Below are positions 1-11,161 of a stretch of 64,000 nt of DNA, one piece after another; position 1 is the first letter of the stretch; each line of letters begins with the position of its first letter. The stretch is from Iris pallida. Taxonomy: Eukaryota > Streptophyta > Magnoliopsida > Asparagales > Iridaceae. The stretch is from assembly GCA_029216955.1 (NCBI GenBank), contig JANAVB010006998.1:248001-312000 (forward strand), given 5' to 3'. The position numbers and the translations under genes were made by a program. Under the pieces are notes generated by a model. The model saw nothing but the letters and a program-made list of their open reading frames with translations, was not told where the DNA came from and did no database searches.

Positions 1-1053
1 AGTTGGCAAATCCTCTACCTCTGACCAAACGATATCTCTAGTCAATCTCAACGGGGGAGGAATTAGTTCCTGTTTACCAGCTCTAAAGGCGTCCATGTTC
101 CTTCTCTATGGATGCGACATAGGAAGGAACTGCCAATGACAATAAAAAAAAAGCTTTTTCTCCATTTTGAAGGCGGAATGCCTTACTCTTTTCCATACAT
201 ATCGGACAAGACATAATACTATGAGTACTCCACCCAGATAATATTTTGTATGCTGGAAAATCATTGATGGTCTACATCAAGATCGCTCTCATCTGAAAGT
301 TCTGCTCCATCGATATATCATACGTCTGAATGTCGAACTGCCACAATTGTTTCAACTCGTCCACCAACGGCTGTAAGTAGATATTGATGTTCTTCTTTGG
401 ATTTTTTTTGGACCGGGTACGATAAGTGTTAAGAACATATAAGGAGTCTTTATGCACATCCACAGTGGTAGATTGTAAGGGATCAATATTACCAACCAAC
501 AGGAGTACTGAGCTCTCGACAGTCCGAAAGGAGTGAATCCATCAGAACATAAAGCCAGCCGAACATTCCTAGGCTCCGCAGCAAATCCAAGATGACATCG
601 ATCAAAATGCATCCATGCCTCTCCATCGGATGGATGAGATAATTCTCCTTCATCCATCTTCCATTATTTGCTATGCCATGTCATGTGTTCTGTAGTATTC
701 GACGACATATACATCTTTTGTAGCCTTTTTGTGATCGGCAAAAACTGCATGTATTTGTAGGGGTGCAAACTTGCTCGTGCAGTTGATTTTTCTTTGCCCT
801 GAATGGACTTGTACCAGTCTTCATGACAGAAAATAACTCTATCTTTATCATTGTGCTCCTTGTAGTACACCATGCAGCCGTTTTGACAAAAATCTATCTT
901 TTCATAGCCTAATCCGAGTTTTTGTATCATCATCTTCGACTTGTAAATTTTTTTTGGCAAGTCCTTCGCTCCTTTTGGCAGCAACTCTCTAACAAACAGA
1001 ATTATTCGGTCGTAGCATTCCTGCAATAAGTTAAAATTAGACTTGAGGTTCAA
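1..1053 (-). pseudogene. CACTA (En/Spm) Tnp2-type transposase, decayed fragment
   Basis: Three adjoining minus-strand reading segments match the Tnp2 family of CACTA transposases in order. The N-terminal part (664-1053) has the LGLGYEKID...C...CM(V)YYKEH block and ends in RLQKMYMSSNTTEHMTWH. The next part (352-657) has HPSDGEAWMHFDR, FAAEPRNVRLALCSDGFTPF and the PYNLP(L)WMC...MFLT(L)IVPGP block. The third (272-499) has IYLQPLVDELKQLW and QNFQMRAILM. Past its stop, translation continues with DFPAYKILSGW and SCPICMEKSKAF to the window edge. It is broken by an in-frame TAA at 664-666, a frameshift in a run of eight A/T near 400-412, and a TAG where the family has Trp just before DFPAY. The rest of the gene lies left of the window. 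Its upstream side is cut by the gypsy2 LTR at 1058. Function known from the family: cut-and-paste transposition. This copy cannot make the protein. Confidence 0.9.
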
Positions 1054-2089
1054 CAGCTGTCACGACCCACTCTCGAATAATCGGACACGAGTCGGACACG
1101 CCCAGCCTTCGTCGTTAGACACGATGAAGTAAGTTGTACCAATATCTAGGGAGAACTATGAATCAAGATAAGAATGAAAGTAAATCACAGCATCTAATAT
1201 ATCGAATCCCAGAATCTCAGATACAAGTCTAAATATTATTACATTCCAGCAAATGTAAAATATACTGATGTCTCTAATACAAGTCTAGATAAGGCTAAAA
1301 GAAAATACTAGGCTTTCTCAGCCTCTAGGTCCTGGGCAACATCAACTGGCTCATAGGTGCCTCTAGGCTCTTGCCCATAGTAAATATCGCAGATAGCCTC
1401 TAGCTCACCTGCAACATATCCTAGTCAGGAGCGGAGCTAAATATATCCAAAAAAATGAACATGAACATCATGATATGAACAAGAACACAGGAAATATATA
1501 TAAAGTACAAGAAATGAGAACAAGACATAAAAAATAAACATGAATACTGAAAGCAAATACAAGGAACATGATATGAGTCCTGAATATGAAATACAACCTG
1601 AACCTAAAATGTGTAATATATCAAAATACATCCAGAGTGTGTGATCGGCTTGGGTAGATTCAATGAACATGAAATGGTACGGCTTCGATCCCGCGTACAT
1701 AATGCGGGGCCTAAGCTATTCACATGAATAGTAACACGGGTTTGATCACACATCCGTAGTATTTCCCCTTCCAGACACAAGTAAACTCAAGAAACATGAA
1801 ACAAGACAATCTCGTGATATATCGTGTCGACAAGGAGATACAAGAATGAATATACAAGACATGAGAAAATGAACAAGTCCGAGGAGTATACTTGCCTTGC
1901 TCAGGGTGATCAAATGTGGGTAGTAAAGCTGGAAATCCTTCTGTTTAATGATTACAATTGATTAAAAATCTATACAAGTTTAGTTTAGTGATCTTCTAAT
2001 TATGCTTTAGAGAGTATTATCAATAATAGCTATACTCTAAGCTAAAAGAATAAACAAGTTATCAATCCTAAACTAAAATCAGAAATTGC

Positions 2090-3030
2090 AATCCTTTAAG
2101 GATTCAGTCCTAAGCAGGACTGATGCAATCAATCTAAATCAGGACACTAAATAGAGTTCAGCCCTTAATGTTGTTAATATCAAACCATTCCTAGACATGA
2201 CAGTCCTAACATTCACTGTTCTGAACTCAAGTTGATATTCCAGAGTTTGAACCACATCATCCATTACTTGTTTTTCCTAAGCTACATATCAATGATACCT
2301 AATATCTAGCTAAGGTTTTAAACTGATACACTCAGTCTTCCACCTAGGATAGTTATTTCCTGGGACTAGGTTAGCCTTCTAAAGATCAGTCCTGAAAAGA
2401 GACTGTTATAATTCAGTCCAAGTTAATGGCTGGTACAAAACCATCTAACAGTCCCCATATCCTAATCATCAGTTCTTCCAATCTATCTCCTATTTCATTC
2501 AACTGTAACTATGATGAACTTCTAAGATCAAAGTAACCTGTCCTCCCCCTTTTTACTTGCTATCAGTCCTTGAAAACATATGCAGAATGCAGGAATAGTA
2601 AACACTGCTATAATATCAGTCTTAATTAGGACCTGGATTCAGTTCAGTCCAAATAGAGTTACTGACATGAATCAGTCCTAGCTAAGACTGATGCATACCA
2701 GTCTAATTGCCTCAAAATATATTCCTGAAGATGATCCTTCAATCTCAGATAACATTCAGTCCTAAATAGGACTGAAACAAGTCAATCTCAGGTTTCCTCA
2801 ACAGTCCACACTCAATCTCAGTGTAAATTCCTAAAGTCATTTCTAATGTCATTGTCCTGCTTCAGGGATGATATACATCAGTCAAAGCTAATCTTGATAT
2901 AAGTCAGTCTTATCTTTGACACTGATATAGTTCAGTGCTGGACCAGGCATACAATCAATCCTTCTCCAGTTGATATAATCAGCCTTGATTAAGGCTGATA
3001 CATTCCAGTTATCAGTCAGTCTTAACACTA
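2090..3030. repeat. Dispersed palindromic motif array, consensus near TCAGTCCTA-N2-TAGGACTGA
   Basis: About ten copies or half-copies of CAGTCCT are scattered through this part of the gypsy2 LTR. Several form inverted repeats: near 2103 (CAGTCCTAAGCAGGACTG), near 2670 (TCAGTCCTAGCTAAGACTGA), near 2755 (a perfect 10-bp-arm palindrome, TTCAGTCCTA/TAGGACTGAA) and near 2977 (ATCAGCCTT/AAGGCTGAT). Other copies keep only one arm. This region is non-coding and downstream of the LTR TATA box, so it would be transcribed as part of the leader. Confidence 0.6.
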
Positions 3031-3950
3031 CCACAATGTGCAGGGTCAAAACTATTACTGTCCTGCAGCATCATCCTTATAATCTAAGGTGATCCACCCC
3101 CACTACAATCTACTGCAATCTCCTGAATACTCAAAAGAGCTGAACTTAGTCAAATCATTCTAAGTGTCAATCATACTGTTAGCTCAGGTTTACTACTTAC
3201 ACATTCTAACTTCAGTTTCCCCCCTGAAGGCTTATTGAGATTAAACCAATGTATTCATGGGGTCAGGCTATATGCCATTCAATGAGGAACTCCAATTTAA
3301 TATCGAAATGCAAATAGTAAAAACTGCTAACAGATGAGGAAAATGAAGACTGAAATCCAACTATCATAAGGAACTCTCCTAACAACAACATCGAATTAAA
3401 CTAGAGAATTATCCACCCTTGAAACAGTTAAGTTCAACCCCCACTGGAAATTACCCTTCAATATTAACTACAAATGAAAATACCACTGTCATCATGTATC
3501 TTCCCACATTCAAGTTCAGGATACAACAACCATAAATCAGTATGCTAAGGAGTACTGAATAATCATTCACAGCTCTCATTCCTACTGATAATTGTAATAC
3601 CACATACCAATATGACAATGTATTCCTAAAAATTATATCAGTTAAAGAAATTACCCGAGATACACTAGATAGAATGATGACCAACCAAATTTCGATATCA
3701 ATCATCTGTCTGATACAAAAATCCGATTTAAGAGTTTATTAATCAACTCTGATACCAGATTTGATGAACTCGAAGAAATCCTAAAAGCTCAGGAGCATGC
3801 TGATACTCTCAAAACACAAATATTCAAATCCAAACACAGGAAACCAATACTTACATATTGATGTTGAAGAACCGAATTGGTAGGATATGTGAAATACTTG
3901 ATTCACGACTGATCCTCTGTTCAACAGCCTTCGACTGAAGAATCCACACA

Positions 3951-3955
3951 TGAAG
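3951..3955. repeat. Target-site duplication TGAAG of the solo LTR (left copy)
   Basis: TGAAG directly precedes TGTCAACCCC and is repeated at 26563-26567 directly after GGGTCGTGACA. Five-bp duplications are standard for Ty3/gypsy integration. Confidence 0.8.
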
Positions 3956-5702
3956 TGTCAACCCCTTGACCATTTTTTTTGTTTTTTTCCTCTCACTTAT
4001 TTATTAAGTTTATATCATTCTTATTTGTCTAGTTATATATTTGTTATGTTTTATTTTACTTAAAATATCACAGAGGGTCCCAAATGAGAATATAGGATTG
4101 GCAGGGACCTTAGTGCAAATAGCCTAATACAAGGGGACCTTATTTGTAAGATTCAACAAAAACATAATTGCCCAAGCAGTCGCCCAAGCCTGTACCTTCT
4201 GTTAGGATTTGGACTTGGACTTTAAATCAACTGATGAAGACAAATCTGAGATTTTAAATGCTCGAGTACTGTTTAAATCCTATTCAATAGGGCTTGGACC
4301 AAATTTTGAATTCCTGTTTGCTTACACCAACTAAAATCCTAGCTTGCCGAGAATTGGATCTCTTCTAATCGATTTCAACTTAGTAACAGTCGATTAAATT
4401 TAAGTCTCTGTTTTAAATCTCCAAGGATAGTTTGAAATCTGTTTTTTTAAATCAAATCACTTCTTCCTTTGAATCAATCCAACCTTAGTATATACATAGC
4501 AGCCGACCCTTGCCCTCTAAAAATCTCAATCATCTACTTCTTTCCTGCCGCAAGGAACAATCGGAGAGGAAGCAAGGAGCAATTGAGTTTTCTTCAAACC
4601 AAAAGAGGTAATTGATCTACTCTTAGACTTGTAATTTTTCTGTCATTTGTCGACATTAGAGGATGAATTGTAGGTGTTCGAATTAAGGTTAGTAAGAGAT
4701 TTGGGGAATGTGTGTACTCGTGTGTCGAACACAAGTGCCTATGATACTATCTCGAGTATCAGAGCAAGAGAGGAATATCAAGGATAATCAAATAATTACA
4801 TTAGATGTGAGTGGTTCTAACTAAAACCTACGATATATATATAGATACCTATTATAATGAAGGTTGCACAGTCGAGCATTGGGAGTTCCTTGTACCCCTG
4901 TTTGTAGGGTATTGACCTGTACAGGGAAGGTATCATCTAGGAGTATAGAGATGCATAAATCGTAGGCTAAGCATCTAGTAACTGTTGAGTATGTGCCCGC
5001 TCTGTGGTACAACTCAGAGCATGTATCCAGGTATTATGTCCCCCAATGTTAGGGTTTGTCGAGTTGTATTCTGGGTTCTTGGTTGCTTAATGGAATTAGG
5101 AGTATCACGTTGTAAAGTAGGGACACTCATACAGTAATAGATGCCTTTGCCTACAGCTTCATATACGTGCCTTAAGAGTAACCGTACCTATATTTTTTTG
5201 CCCTGCAAATTATGTAACAAGACACACACAACCTAGTATCGAAGGAAAATAGGATCAATTGTATTTAACCTATGAGTGCATATAGGGTGCAGCTAGTAGG
5301 ATGAACAAGGGACTTCAAGTGTACTGATCAATACACCTTGAAGTATCTGTTGCCAAATTAATGTATTAGTCCCATAGATCATAGTAATGGTCCATACTCT
5401 ATAATAGAAGTTAGCACAAGTTTAAAGGGGAAGGAAGCTATGAGATAGTAATGTAGGTGGTCGAGATATATGGCAATTAGCATATCAGGTACCAAGTGAT
5501 TTAGAGAGGAAAGGAAACCCTCGAGAGTCAATAACACTGATATGTGTTCGTGTATCAGTTGACACCCCATAATCGGTAGAACAGCAGAGTGTGGGTATGG
5601 GCATACAGGTTCAGTAGCAGTCCTGGATGAAACCAAATAGGACAGGTTGCAAACAGGGTTCTTGATCCTGAACTGGAATGTCCATGAGTTTGATCCTTGT
5701 TA

Positions 5703-5728
5703 TACTACACCAAATTAGGGCTTTTACG
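5703..5728 (+). repeat. Left terminal inverted repeat of the CACTA element
   Basis: It reads TACTACACCAAATTAGGGCT and continues TTTACG. It pairs with the reverse complement of 24377-24402 at 22 of 26 positions. The first base is T instead of the usual C. TTA precedes it at 5700-5702. Confidence 0.85.
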
Positions 5729-5990
5729 TCCTCTTATTTACGGCGTGCATTGGATGCAGGCCGTAAATGATCTAATATTACGGCACACAATAAATGCAAG
5801 CCGTAAATTCCCTTTTTTCGCTTTTTAATACGGCATGCATTTTTAGGGCCGTTAAATGTTATCATTTACGACATGTATTTATGCGAGCCGTAACATTTAA
5901 GGTTCTCACATCATTTCATGGCTTGCGCTGCAGGCCGTAAAATAGATGGACTTTTACGGCCTGCCAAATTCGTGCCATAAATCACATCCC
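5719..5990. repeat. Left subterminal repeat region of the CACTA element
   Basis: About ten copies of ACGGC/GCCGTAAA in both orientations, often as pairs such as TTTACGGCGTGCA...GCAGGCCGTAAA. In En/Spm such subterminal motifs bind the TnpA protein; that role here is inferred from position and repetition. Confidence 0.75.
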
Positions 5991-6560
5991 GCCTAGTTTT
6001 GGTCCAAAAATTTTTTTACCACCTGTTTTCAGAACCCAAAACCGCAAAAGGGGAAATTTTCCCTCCCCAATTTCTATACACCAAACCCAAAAACATACAA
6101 AAAGAGTTTCTGTCAAAAGAAAACATAAAAGGGCTCCAGACTCACATCCAAAGCCAAAACCCTATTCTCGAAAAAACTTGACGGCTTCAAATTCTCGGCG
6201 GTGGACGATCACAAGCGACCGCTTTCTTTTTCGGTAAGATGTCTTCATCGACTAGTCTTCGTCTTTCTCGACGAGTCTTCATCGGCGAAGATCGTCTTTC
6301 TCGACGAGTCTTCATCGGCGAAGATCGTCCTTCTCGATGAGTCTCTTCGTCGACGAGTCTGGATTCCTTCTTCGAGAAGATCGTCTTTGTCGACGGGTCT
6401 TCATCGGCGAGTTCTGGTTCGATCCAAAACCTTCATTGATTTTCTTGATTCAAACCTGATTGGTAGGTGTTCGATCCAATTCCTCACAGGAGCCACTGGC
6501 TTTGGTCAGGAGAATCGCAACACCACAAGCAGCTCCTTGACTTGAGGGATTCGTTGATCG
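5991..6560 (+). other. Possible 5' leader/first exon of the CACTA transcript, with 33-bp repeats
   Basis: Just inside the left subterminal repeats lies a plant-like leader rich in AACCC/CAAAACC. It is followed by degenerate 33-bp direct repeats (about 6262-6400) built from TTTCTCGACGAGTCTTCATC and CGGCGAAGATCG. The plus-strand frame 6201-6545 stays open through them and repeats the peptide VFLDESSSAKI, but codes for nothing I recognise. A good splice donor (TCG|GTAAGAT) lies near 6233. CACTA genes normally start at this end, so an untranslated or partly translated first exon is plausible. The sequence from 6560 to 6987 is unrecognised; it includes two copies, about 90 bp apart, of a GAATCAATTCATT...GTAAAAGTTTA motif. 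Confidence 0.35.
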
Positions 6561-8707
6561 GTGAGTATTTTTGAAATATGAATCAATTCATTCCATAGTA
6601 AAAGTTTAAGGCTGACTGAATTCAGGGTGGTTGAGATGCAAACAGAAACCTGTAATTGACACCCACAGTGAATCAATTCATTTTATCGTAAAAGTTTAAT
6701 ACTAAAAGAGTCCAAAGGCATATTGTAGTAGAATAAATTCAAGCATCTATAGAAAGGTTAGCCGGTCCCTGCAACTTATCGCTTAACCCATGTACTGGAA
6801 GCTCTTTCTGGCTTTCGCTTTCCCTGGCTTTAATTTTCCTTTCAACTACTCTTGGATCCTTTATCAAATAGCCAACTAGAGCAAATAATAGGAGCCATTT
6901 CAGTAACTGACGGACAATATTGTTTAAGGGATATTGATATATTGCAAATGCATGTTTCTAAATTCCAACCACGTTGTGAAAGGATATTGTCACGCCCCAG
7001 TACCAAAATACGGAGACGGACTAGGCCAGCTACTCCATATGAGGTACGTAACGTCATACGGCGATCGTGGCTGTCGAGAGACGAGGGGGTACATGCTATA
7101 ATCAAGTCTCCTATGGTCCCACAGAGTTCTATGTCTCAATCAATCAAGTCAAATCAGCAATTAAATGAACATTAAAGATAAAGCAGTAAGGCGTCCCTGA
7201 CGCTTCATCAAAATGATCAGGAGAGACTAGCTTTATAATTTAGCTATCTCAGAGAGTCAGGAGTACAAAATTATACACAGCTGCAGTCTGTTTAATTACA
7301 ATTATGTACTGACACAAAATATCAAGTAATCCGGCTAACAGGTGCCGGTGGCTAAACGCAGCAAAAGTATAAGCAGGAGTGGTGGAGAAGAAACCCACTC
7401 GAGTCCCCGAACCGCCATGCTCCTAGTATGCACCATGGATGTCAGGGAGGAAGATCGTGTCCTCTGGCTCTGCTACGAGATCTGGCCAAACAAAAACCAG
7501 CGGGGTCAGCCCCGAATAGCAAGTACCGCCAAAGGGGCACAAGAGTTAAGATTAAAAACCCAGATAATAGAATGACTGATAATTGTAATACCTATGCTAT
7601 TATTATAGGGTAGCGCAACATCCTCGAACCCATATGGCATCCTTACAACCAAACAAGGACAAAAGGTGCTGCATGGAGTCGGGACGTGTCGTACTCTATA
7701 ACTTTCACATAAGTCAAAAGGTATAAACATTAAAACCTCCTGATCGTGACTTCGATCGATAGCCTATCGCAGCACAATAACCAACCCAACAATCAAACAA
7801 GAACATGGGTTGGATCATGTGCCATGATAGACCATGTTCCTTAGTCATTCACAGAAGTAGCACTTCACAAACAGAATAAGTCTTCCGTTCATAACTTCGG
7901 TCCACAGCCTATCATAGTACGATATCCAACCCAACAATCAAACAAGAACATGGGTTGGATCACGTACCATGACAGTCCGCTTCCCTCAGTTATTCGCGGA
8001 AGGTAATAGGATACAAGCAAGTCGTTTTCACGGCCAATCAAGTCTACGCGTTTCTAGTGGGACGAGGTTATCCTCGCGTCATGTTATTAGAAAATCCTCA
8101 GATCGTATGTTTCCAGCAAGGCTAGCCAACCCAGGGGTTCGCGTAGACAGGTAGGATTGAGCACAGGTCCCTCGCAAGGCCACCTTGCCAAAACATATAA
8201 TATATAGCAGGAATTAATCGGATACAGTCATCCACTCGTTGCAGATGACATAGTATCCGTGGAGACCAGCCGGCACGTCAAGACAATATCTCAAGGCGGC
8301 TGGTGTAACACGATCTCGGGATTATGCCCTCCCCATGCATCTAGTATATTTAATTGCCTAGTTTAACCCTAGGTGAAATCTTGGACTCTCATGCTGTGGC
8401 CTGCATGATTATCCCCCTAAAAGGTCGTACTATAGTACGAGTACCCTAAGTGAGGATCCATGTCAATCAGTATGTCAACATGTGCTACCCTCCTTAGTGT
8501 AATGCATCATTGCAAGTACGCCACGTGGAGTTACGAGTCATTTGCCGAGCATGAACAAGAACTGGGACATTTAGGTACATGTATCGGGTAGGAACACTTT
8601 GTTCTCCGGGTCACATCAGTGCTCATATCATGCTCGGGACAAAAGGCGTAAGGATATAAAATGGGCATATAATATCTAATAAAATATCAAAAGCATTCGC
8701 ACAACAA

Positions 8708-9200
8708 GGCAGCGTGCGTAAAAAGTCACGCAAGCTTACACAAGGCAGCGTGCGTGAAAAGTCACGCAGGCTTACACAAGGCAGCATGCGTGAAAAGTCA
8801 CGCAGGCTCAAGGAGAGAGCAGCGTGAAAAGTCACGCAAGCTCAAGGAGAGAGCAGCGTGAAAAGTCACGCAGACTCAAGGGAGAGTGCTGCGTGAAAAG
8901 TCACGCAGACTCGAGGGAGAGTGCTGCGTGAAATGTCACGCAGACTCAAGGGGGAGTGCTGCGTGAAAAGTCATGCAGACTCGAGGGAGAGTGCTGCGTG
9001 AAAAGTCACGCAGACTCAAGGGAGAGTGCTGCGTGAAAAGTCACGCAAGCTCCAGGAGAGAGCAGCGTGAAAAGTCACGCAAGCTCAAGGAGAGAGCAGC
9101 ATGAAAAGTCATGCAGACTCAAGGGAGAGTGCTGCGTGAAAAGTCACGCAGACTCAAGGGAGAGTGCTGCGTAAAAAGTCACGCAGACTCGAGGGAGAGT
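8708..9200. repeat. Hairpin minisatellite in gypsy1 3' LTR, 14 units
   Basis: Tandem units of 34-38 bp centred on CTGCGTGAAAAGTCACGCAG, an inverted repeat with 8-bp arms and an AAAG loop. The spacers vary between ACTCAAGGGAGAGTG, AGCTCAAGGAGAGAG and GCTTACACAAG. I count 14 units. Base changes are mostly C-to-T/G-to-A in the arms; one unit has matching changes in both arms (GCATGA...TCATGC). Confidence 0.88.
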
Positions 9201-9652
9201 GCTTCCAATAGAAAGCGTGCTCAAACAGGAGCACACTGCTCACTGTCTCCTCCAGACAGCAAGAACACCATGGCTAAACCCAAACTTCAAAACGTCACAA
9301 ATTGGCCATCCGAACTCCAAATCCGGATTTCCAAAGTTCCATCTTGGGTGAAATAGAATTCTCTTCCACATAGAAGCATCAAAACCTACAAAACCCCAAC
9401 GAAAATAGATCAAAACCATGGAAATCCGAAAATAGTTAAAACTTAGATCTACAAAAATCAAAGCTTCAAAATAGAAATTTCTAAGTTCTAAACTAGTATA
9501 GATTGAGGAGAAGAACATGTTTTGGCAAATAGTTTTGTAAGAAATCTTTAACAAAATTTATGGATCCTTCTCTTGAGCAAGTTGGTACTTGCCTTGGTTG
9601 GTGGAGGAAGTAAATGAGAGGAAGTAAATGAGAGGAGAGAGAGAGATGAGTT

Positions 9653-9660
9653 ATTATATA
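9653..9660 (-). promoter_or_regulatory. TATA box in gypsy1 3' LTR
   Basis: TATATAAT on the minus strand, followed by a CT-rich stretch (CTCTCTCTCTCCTCTC), the usual look of a plant transcription start region. The same box is at 17735-17742 in the 5' LTR, where it would drive genomic RNA. Confidence 0.55.
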
Positions 9661-9912
9661 GAATCTTGGACCCATGGGTTCATGATGAACCAAAGGGTTC
9701 ATGATGAACCATGGGTGAACCAAGAATAGGTTACCCAAATGAGCCAAAACTGTAGGCCCAAATGTAGAAAATAAATTAGGAAATAATATTTGTCGAATAT
9801 TTTTGGGAAATGCATGAAGAAATACTGCATAATAAATATCATATAAATTCAAGGTAAATATAATTTATCGGTTTACGTATTAAAATACGTATTCCAGGAT
9901 TGGGGAGTGACA

Positions 9913-9926
9913 TCTCTACCCTTCTT
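9913..9926 (-). promoter_or_regulatory. gypsy1 polypurine tract
   Basis: Minus strand AAGAAGGGTAGAGA lies directly before the 3' LTR start TGTCAC. It is preceded by the GAATTCCGAGGACGGAATTTT motif typical of the end of plant gypsy interiors. It would prime plus-strand DNA synthesis. Confidence 0.7.
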
Positions 9927-10103
9927 AGAAAAATTCCGTCCTCGGAATTCCAGCCAAGACAGGATAGTGAAATCAGGGCAAGCAAGGCATAATTATATAC
10001 AAGTTAACTATCATAGCAGTTATTATCATACATCACAAAGTGCAAAATAAGCAGGTGCAGAAAAGCATGGAATCGTGTCAATAAGGTGCATAAATATACC
10101 TTA

Positions 10104-10470
10104 TTAGTCAAACAAATGCGGATACCGAGATCTGATCTCGTCCTCGCGCTCCCAGGTTGACTCTCCCGAAGAGTGATGGTTCCAAGAAACACGGACAAGG
10201 CTTATCGTCCGATTCTTGAGTACCTTCTCTCGCCGGTCCAAAATAGACACAGGTTGTTCCTCGTAAGTTAGGTCGGTACCAACGACTAACTCTGAATGAT
10301 CGAGGACATGACTCAGATCCGGGACATACCCACGTAATTGGGACACATGAAACACATCATGTATGCCAGTTAACGAAGGCGGAAGGGCAAGTCGATAAGC
10401 CACATCGCCTACCCGAGCGAGAATCTTGAAAGGACCAACGTATCTTGGACTAACCTTTCCCCGGTTCCAA
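10104..10470 (-). pseudogene. gypsy1 integrase C terminus with chromodomain
   Basis: The segment continues the integrase after a frameshift near 10410-10470. It contains [34 protein letters not shown] and then the chromodomain [15 protein letters not shown]...LVRVSWNHH...[17 protein letters not shown]. Chromodomains of this group are thought to steer integration to histone-marked heterochromatin. The 100-residue open segment ends at a natural-looking C terminus. Because of the upstream frameshift it is no longer joined to the integrase core. Confidence 0.88.
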
Positions 10471-11161
10471 ATCTGATGATACCCCGAGTAGGCAAAATTT
10501 GCAGAAACACTTGGTCGCCAACTCTAAACTCTAGAGGCCTACGATGCTGATCTGCCCAATGATGATGTCGGTCCTGTGCAACTCGAAGGCGCTCTCTGAC
10601 CAATTTAACTATCTCCACAGTCTGCGTGATCATCTCTGGTCCCAACAACTTCCGTTCTCCGACGTCGTCCCATGCCAAAGGGGACCTGCACTTCCTTCCG
10701 TACAATGCTTCGAACGGGGCCATCTGAATGCTAGCCTGATAGCTGTTGTTATAGGAGAACTCCACTAGATGAAGGTGATCCTCCCAAGATCCGCCAAAAT
10801 CTAAGGTACATGCCCGTAGCATATCTTCCAACGTCTGAATGGTTCTTTCTGATTGCCCGTCAGTTTGTAGATGATAAGCAGTACTGAATCTTAACTTGGT
10901 TCCCAAACTTTGGTGTAAGCTCCGCCAAAAATGGAAAGTAAACCGCGTATTCCGATCTGATACTATACTAACTGGAACACCGTGCTGCCTTACTATCTGC
11001 TTCATGTACATTTCCGCTAACTGCTCAGTAGTCTGTCCAACTCGGAATGGAAGGAAATGAGCGACCTTCGTGAGTCGATCTACTATTACCCAGACTGCAT
11101 TCTTACCAGTCGGGGATCTAGGTAAACCGGTCACAAAATCCATTGTGATGTGCTCCCATTT
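10409..11161 (-). pseudogene. gypsy1 integrase catalytic core
   Basis: The 244-residue open segment starts MDFVTGLPRSPTGKNAVWV. The DDE triad is present: Asp2, Asp63 (in VSDRNTRF, where the family usually has a D-P or D-S pair) and Glu99 (TDGQSERTIQ), with exactly 35 residues between the last two. It is cut off from the upstream zinc-binding region by an in-frame TAG at 11162-11164, directly after LQPLPIPE where the family has Trp (TGG to TAG). At the other end it runs out of frame after [18 protein letters not shown]. Confidence 0.9.

Larger units (their letters stand above)
1058..3955 (-). mobile_element. gypsy2 3' LTR, distal (R/U5) part
   Basis: The part starts with TGTCACGACCC and, read on the minus strand, ends the LTR with GGGTCGTGACA. 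It joins to 26568-27610 across the nested solo LTR, whose TSD TGAAG sits at 3951-3955 and 26563-26567. Together the two pieces give an LTR of about 3.9 kb. There is no coding capacity; the short ORFs near 1437-1700 and 3451-3705 are chance. It contains an array of palindromic CAGTCCT/AGGACTG motifs (about 2090-3030). A block shared with other LTR families in the window lies at about 1405-1430. Confidence 0.75.
6988..9912 (-). repeat. gypsy1 3' LTR
   Basis: 2925 bp, TGTCAC...GTGACA. It holds a degenerate direct duplication of about 138 bp (around 7745-8010), in which each copy has a CCAACCCA...TGGGTTGG inverted repeat. It also has the hairpin minisatellite (8708-9200) and a minus-strand TATA box near 9653. 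Short ORFs such as 7342-7575 and 9493-9852 recur in the other LTR only because the LTRs are duplicates. Confidence 0.92.

Noticed and set aside
8708..9200. CRISPR-like array (regular palindromic repeats with spacers)
   Set aside because: Spacers are themselves repeats, units are in a plant LTR, and there are no cas genes. It is a hairpin minisatellite.
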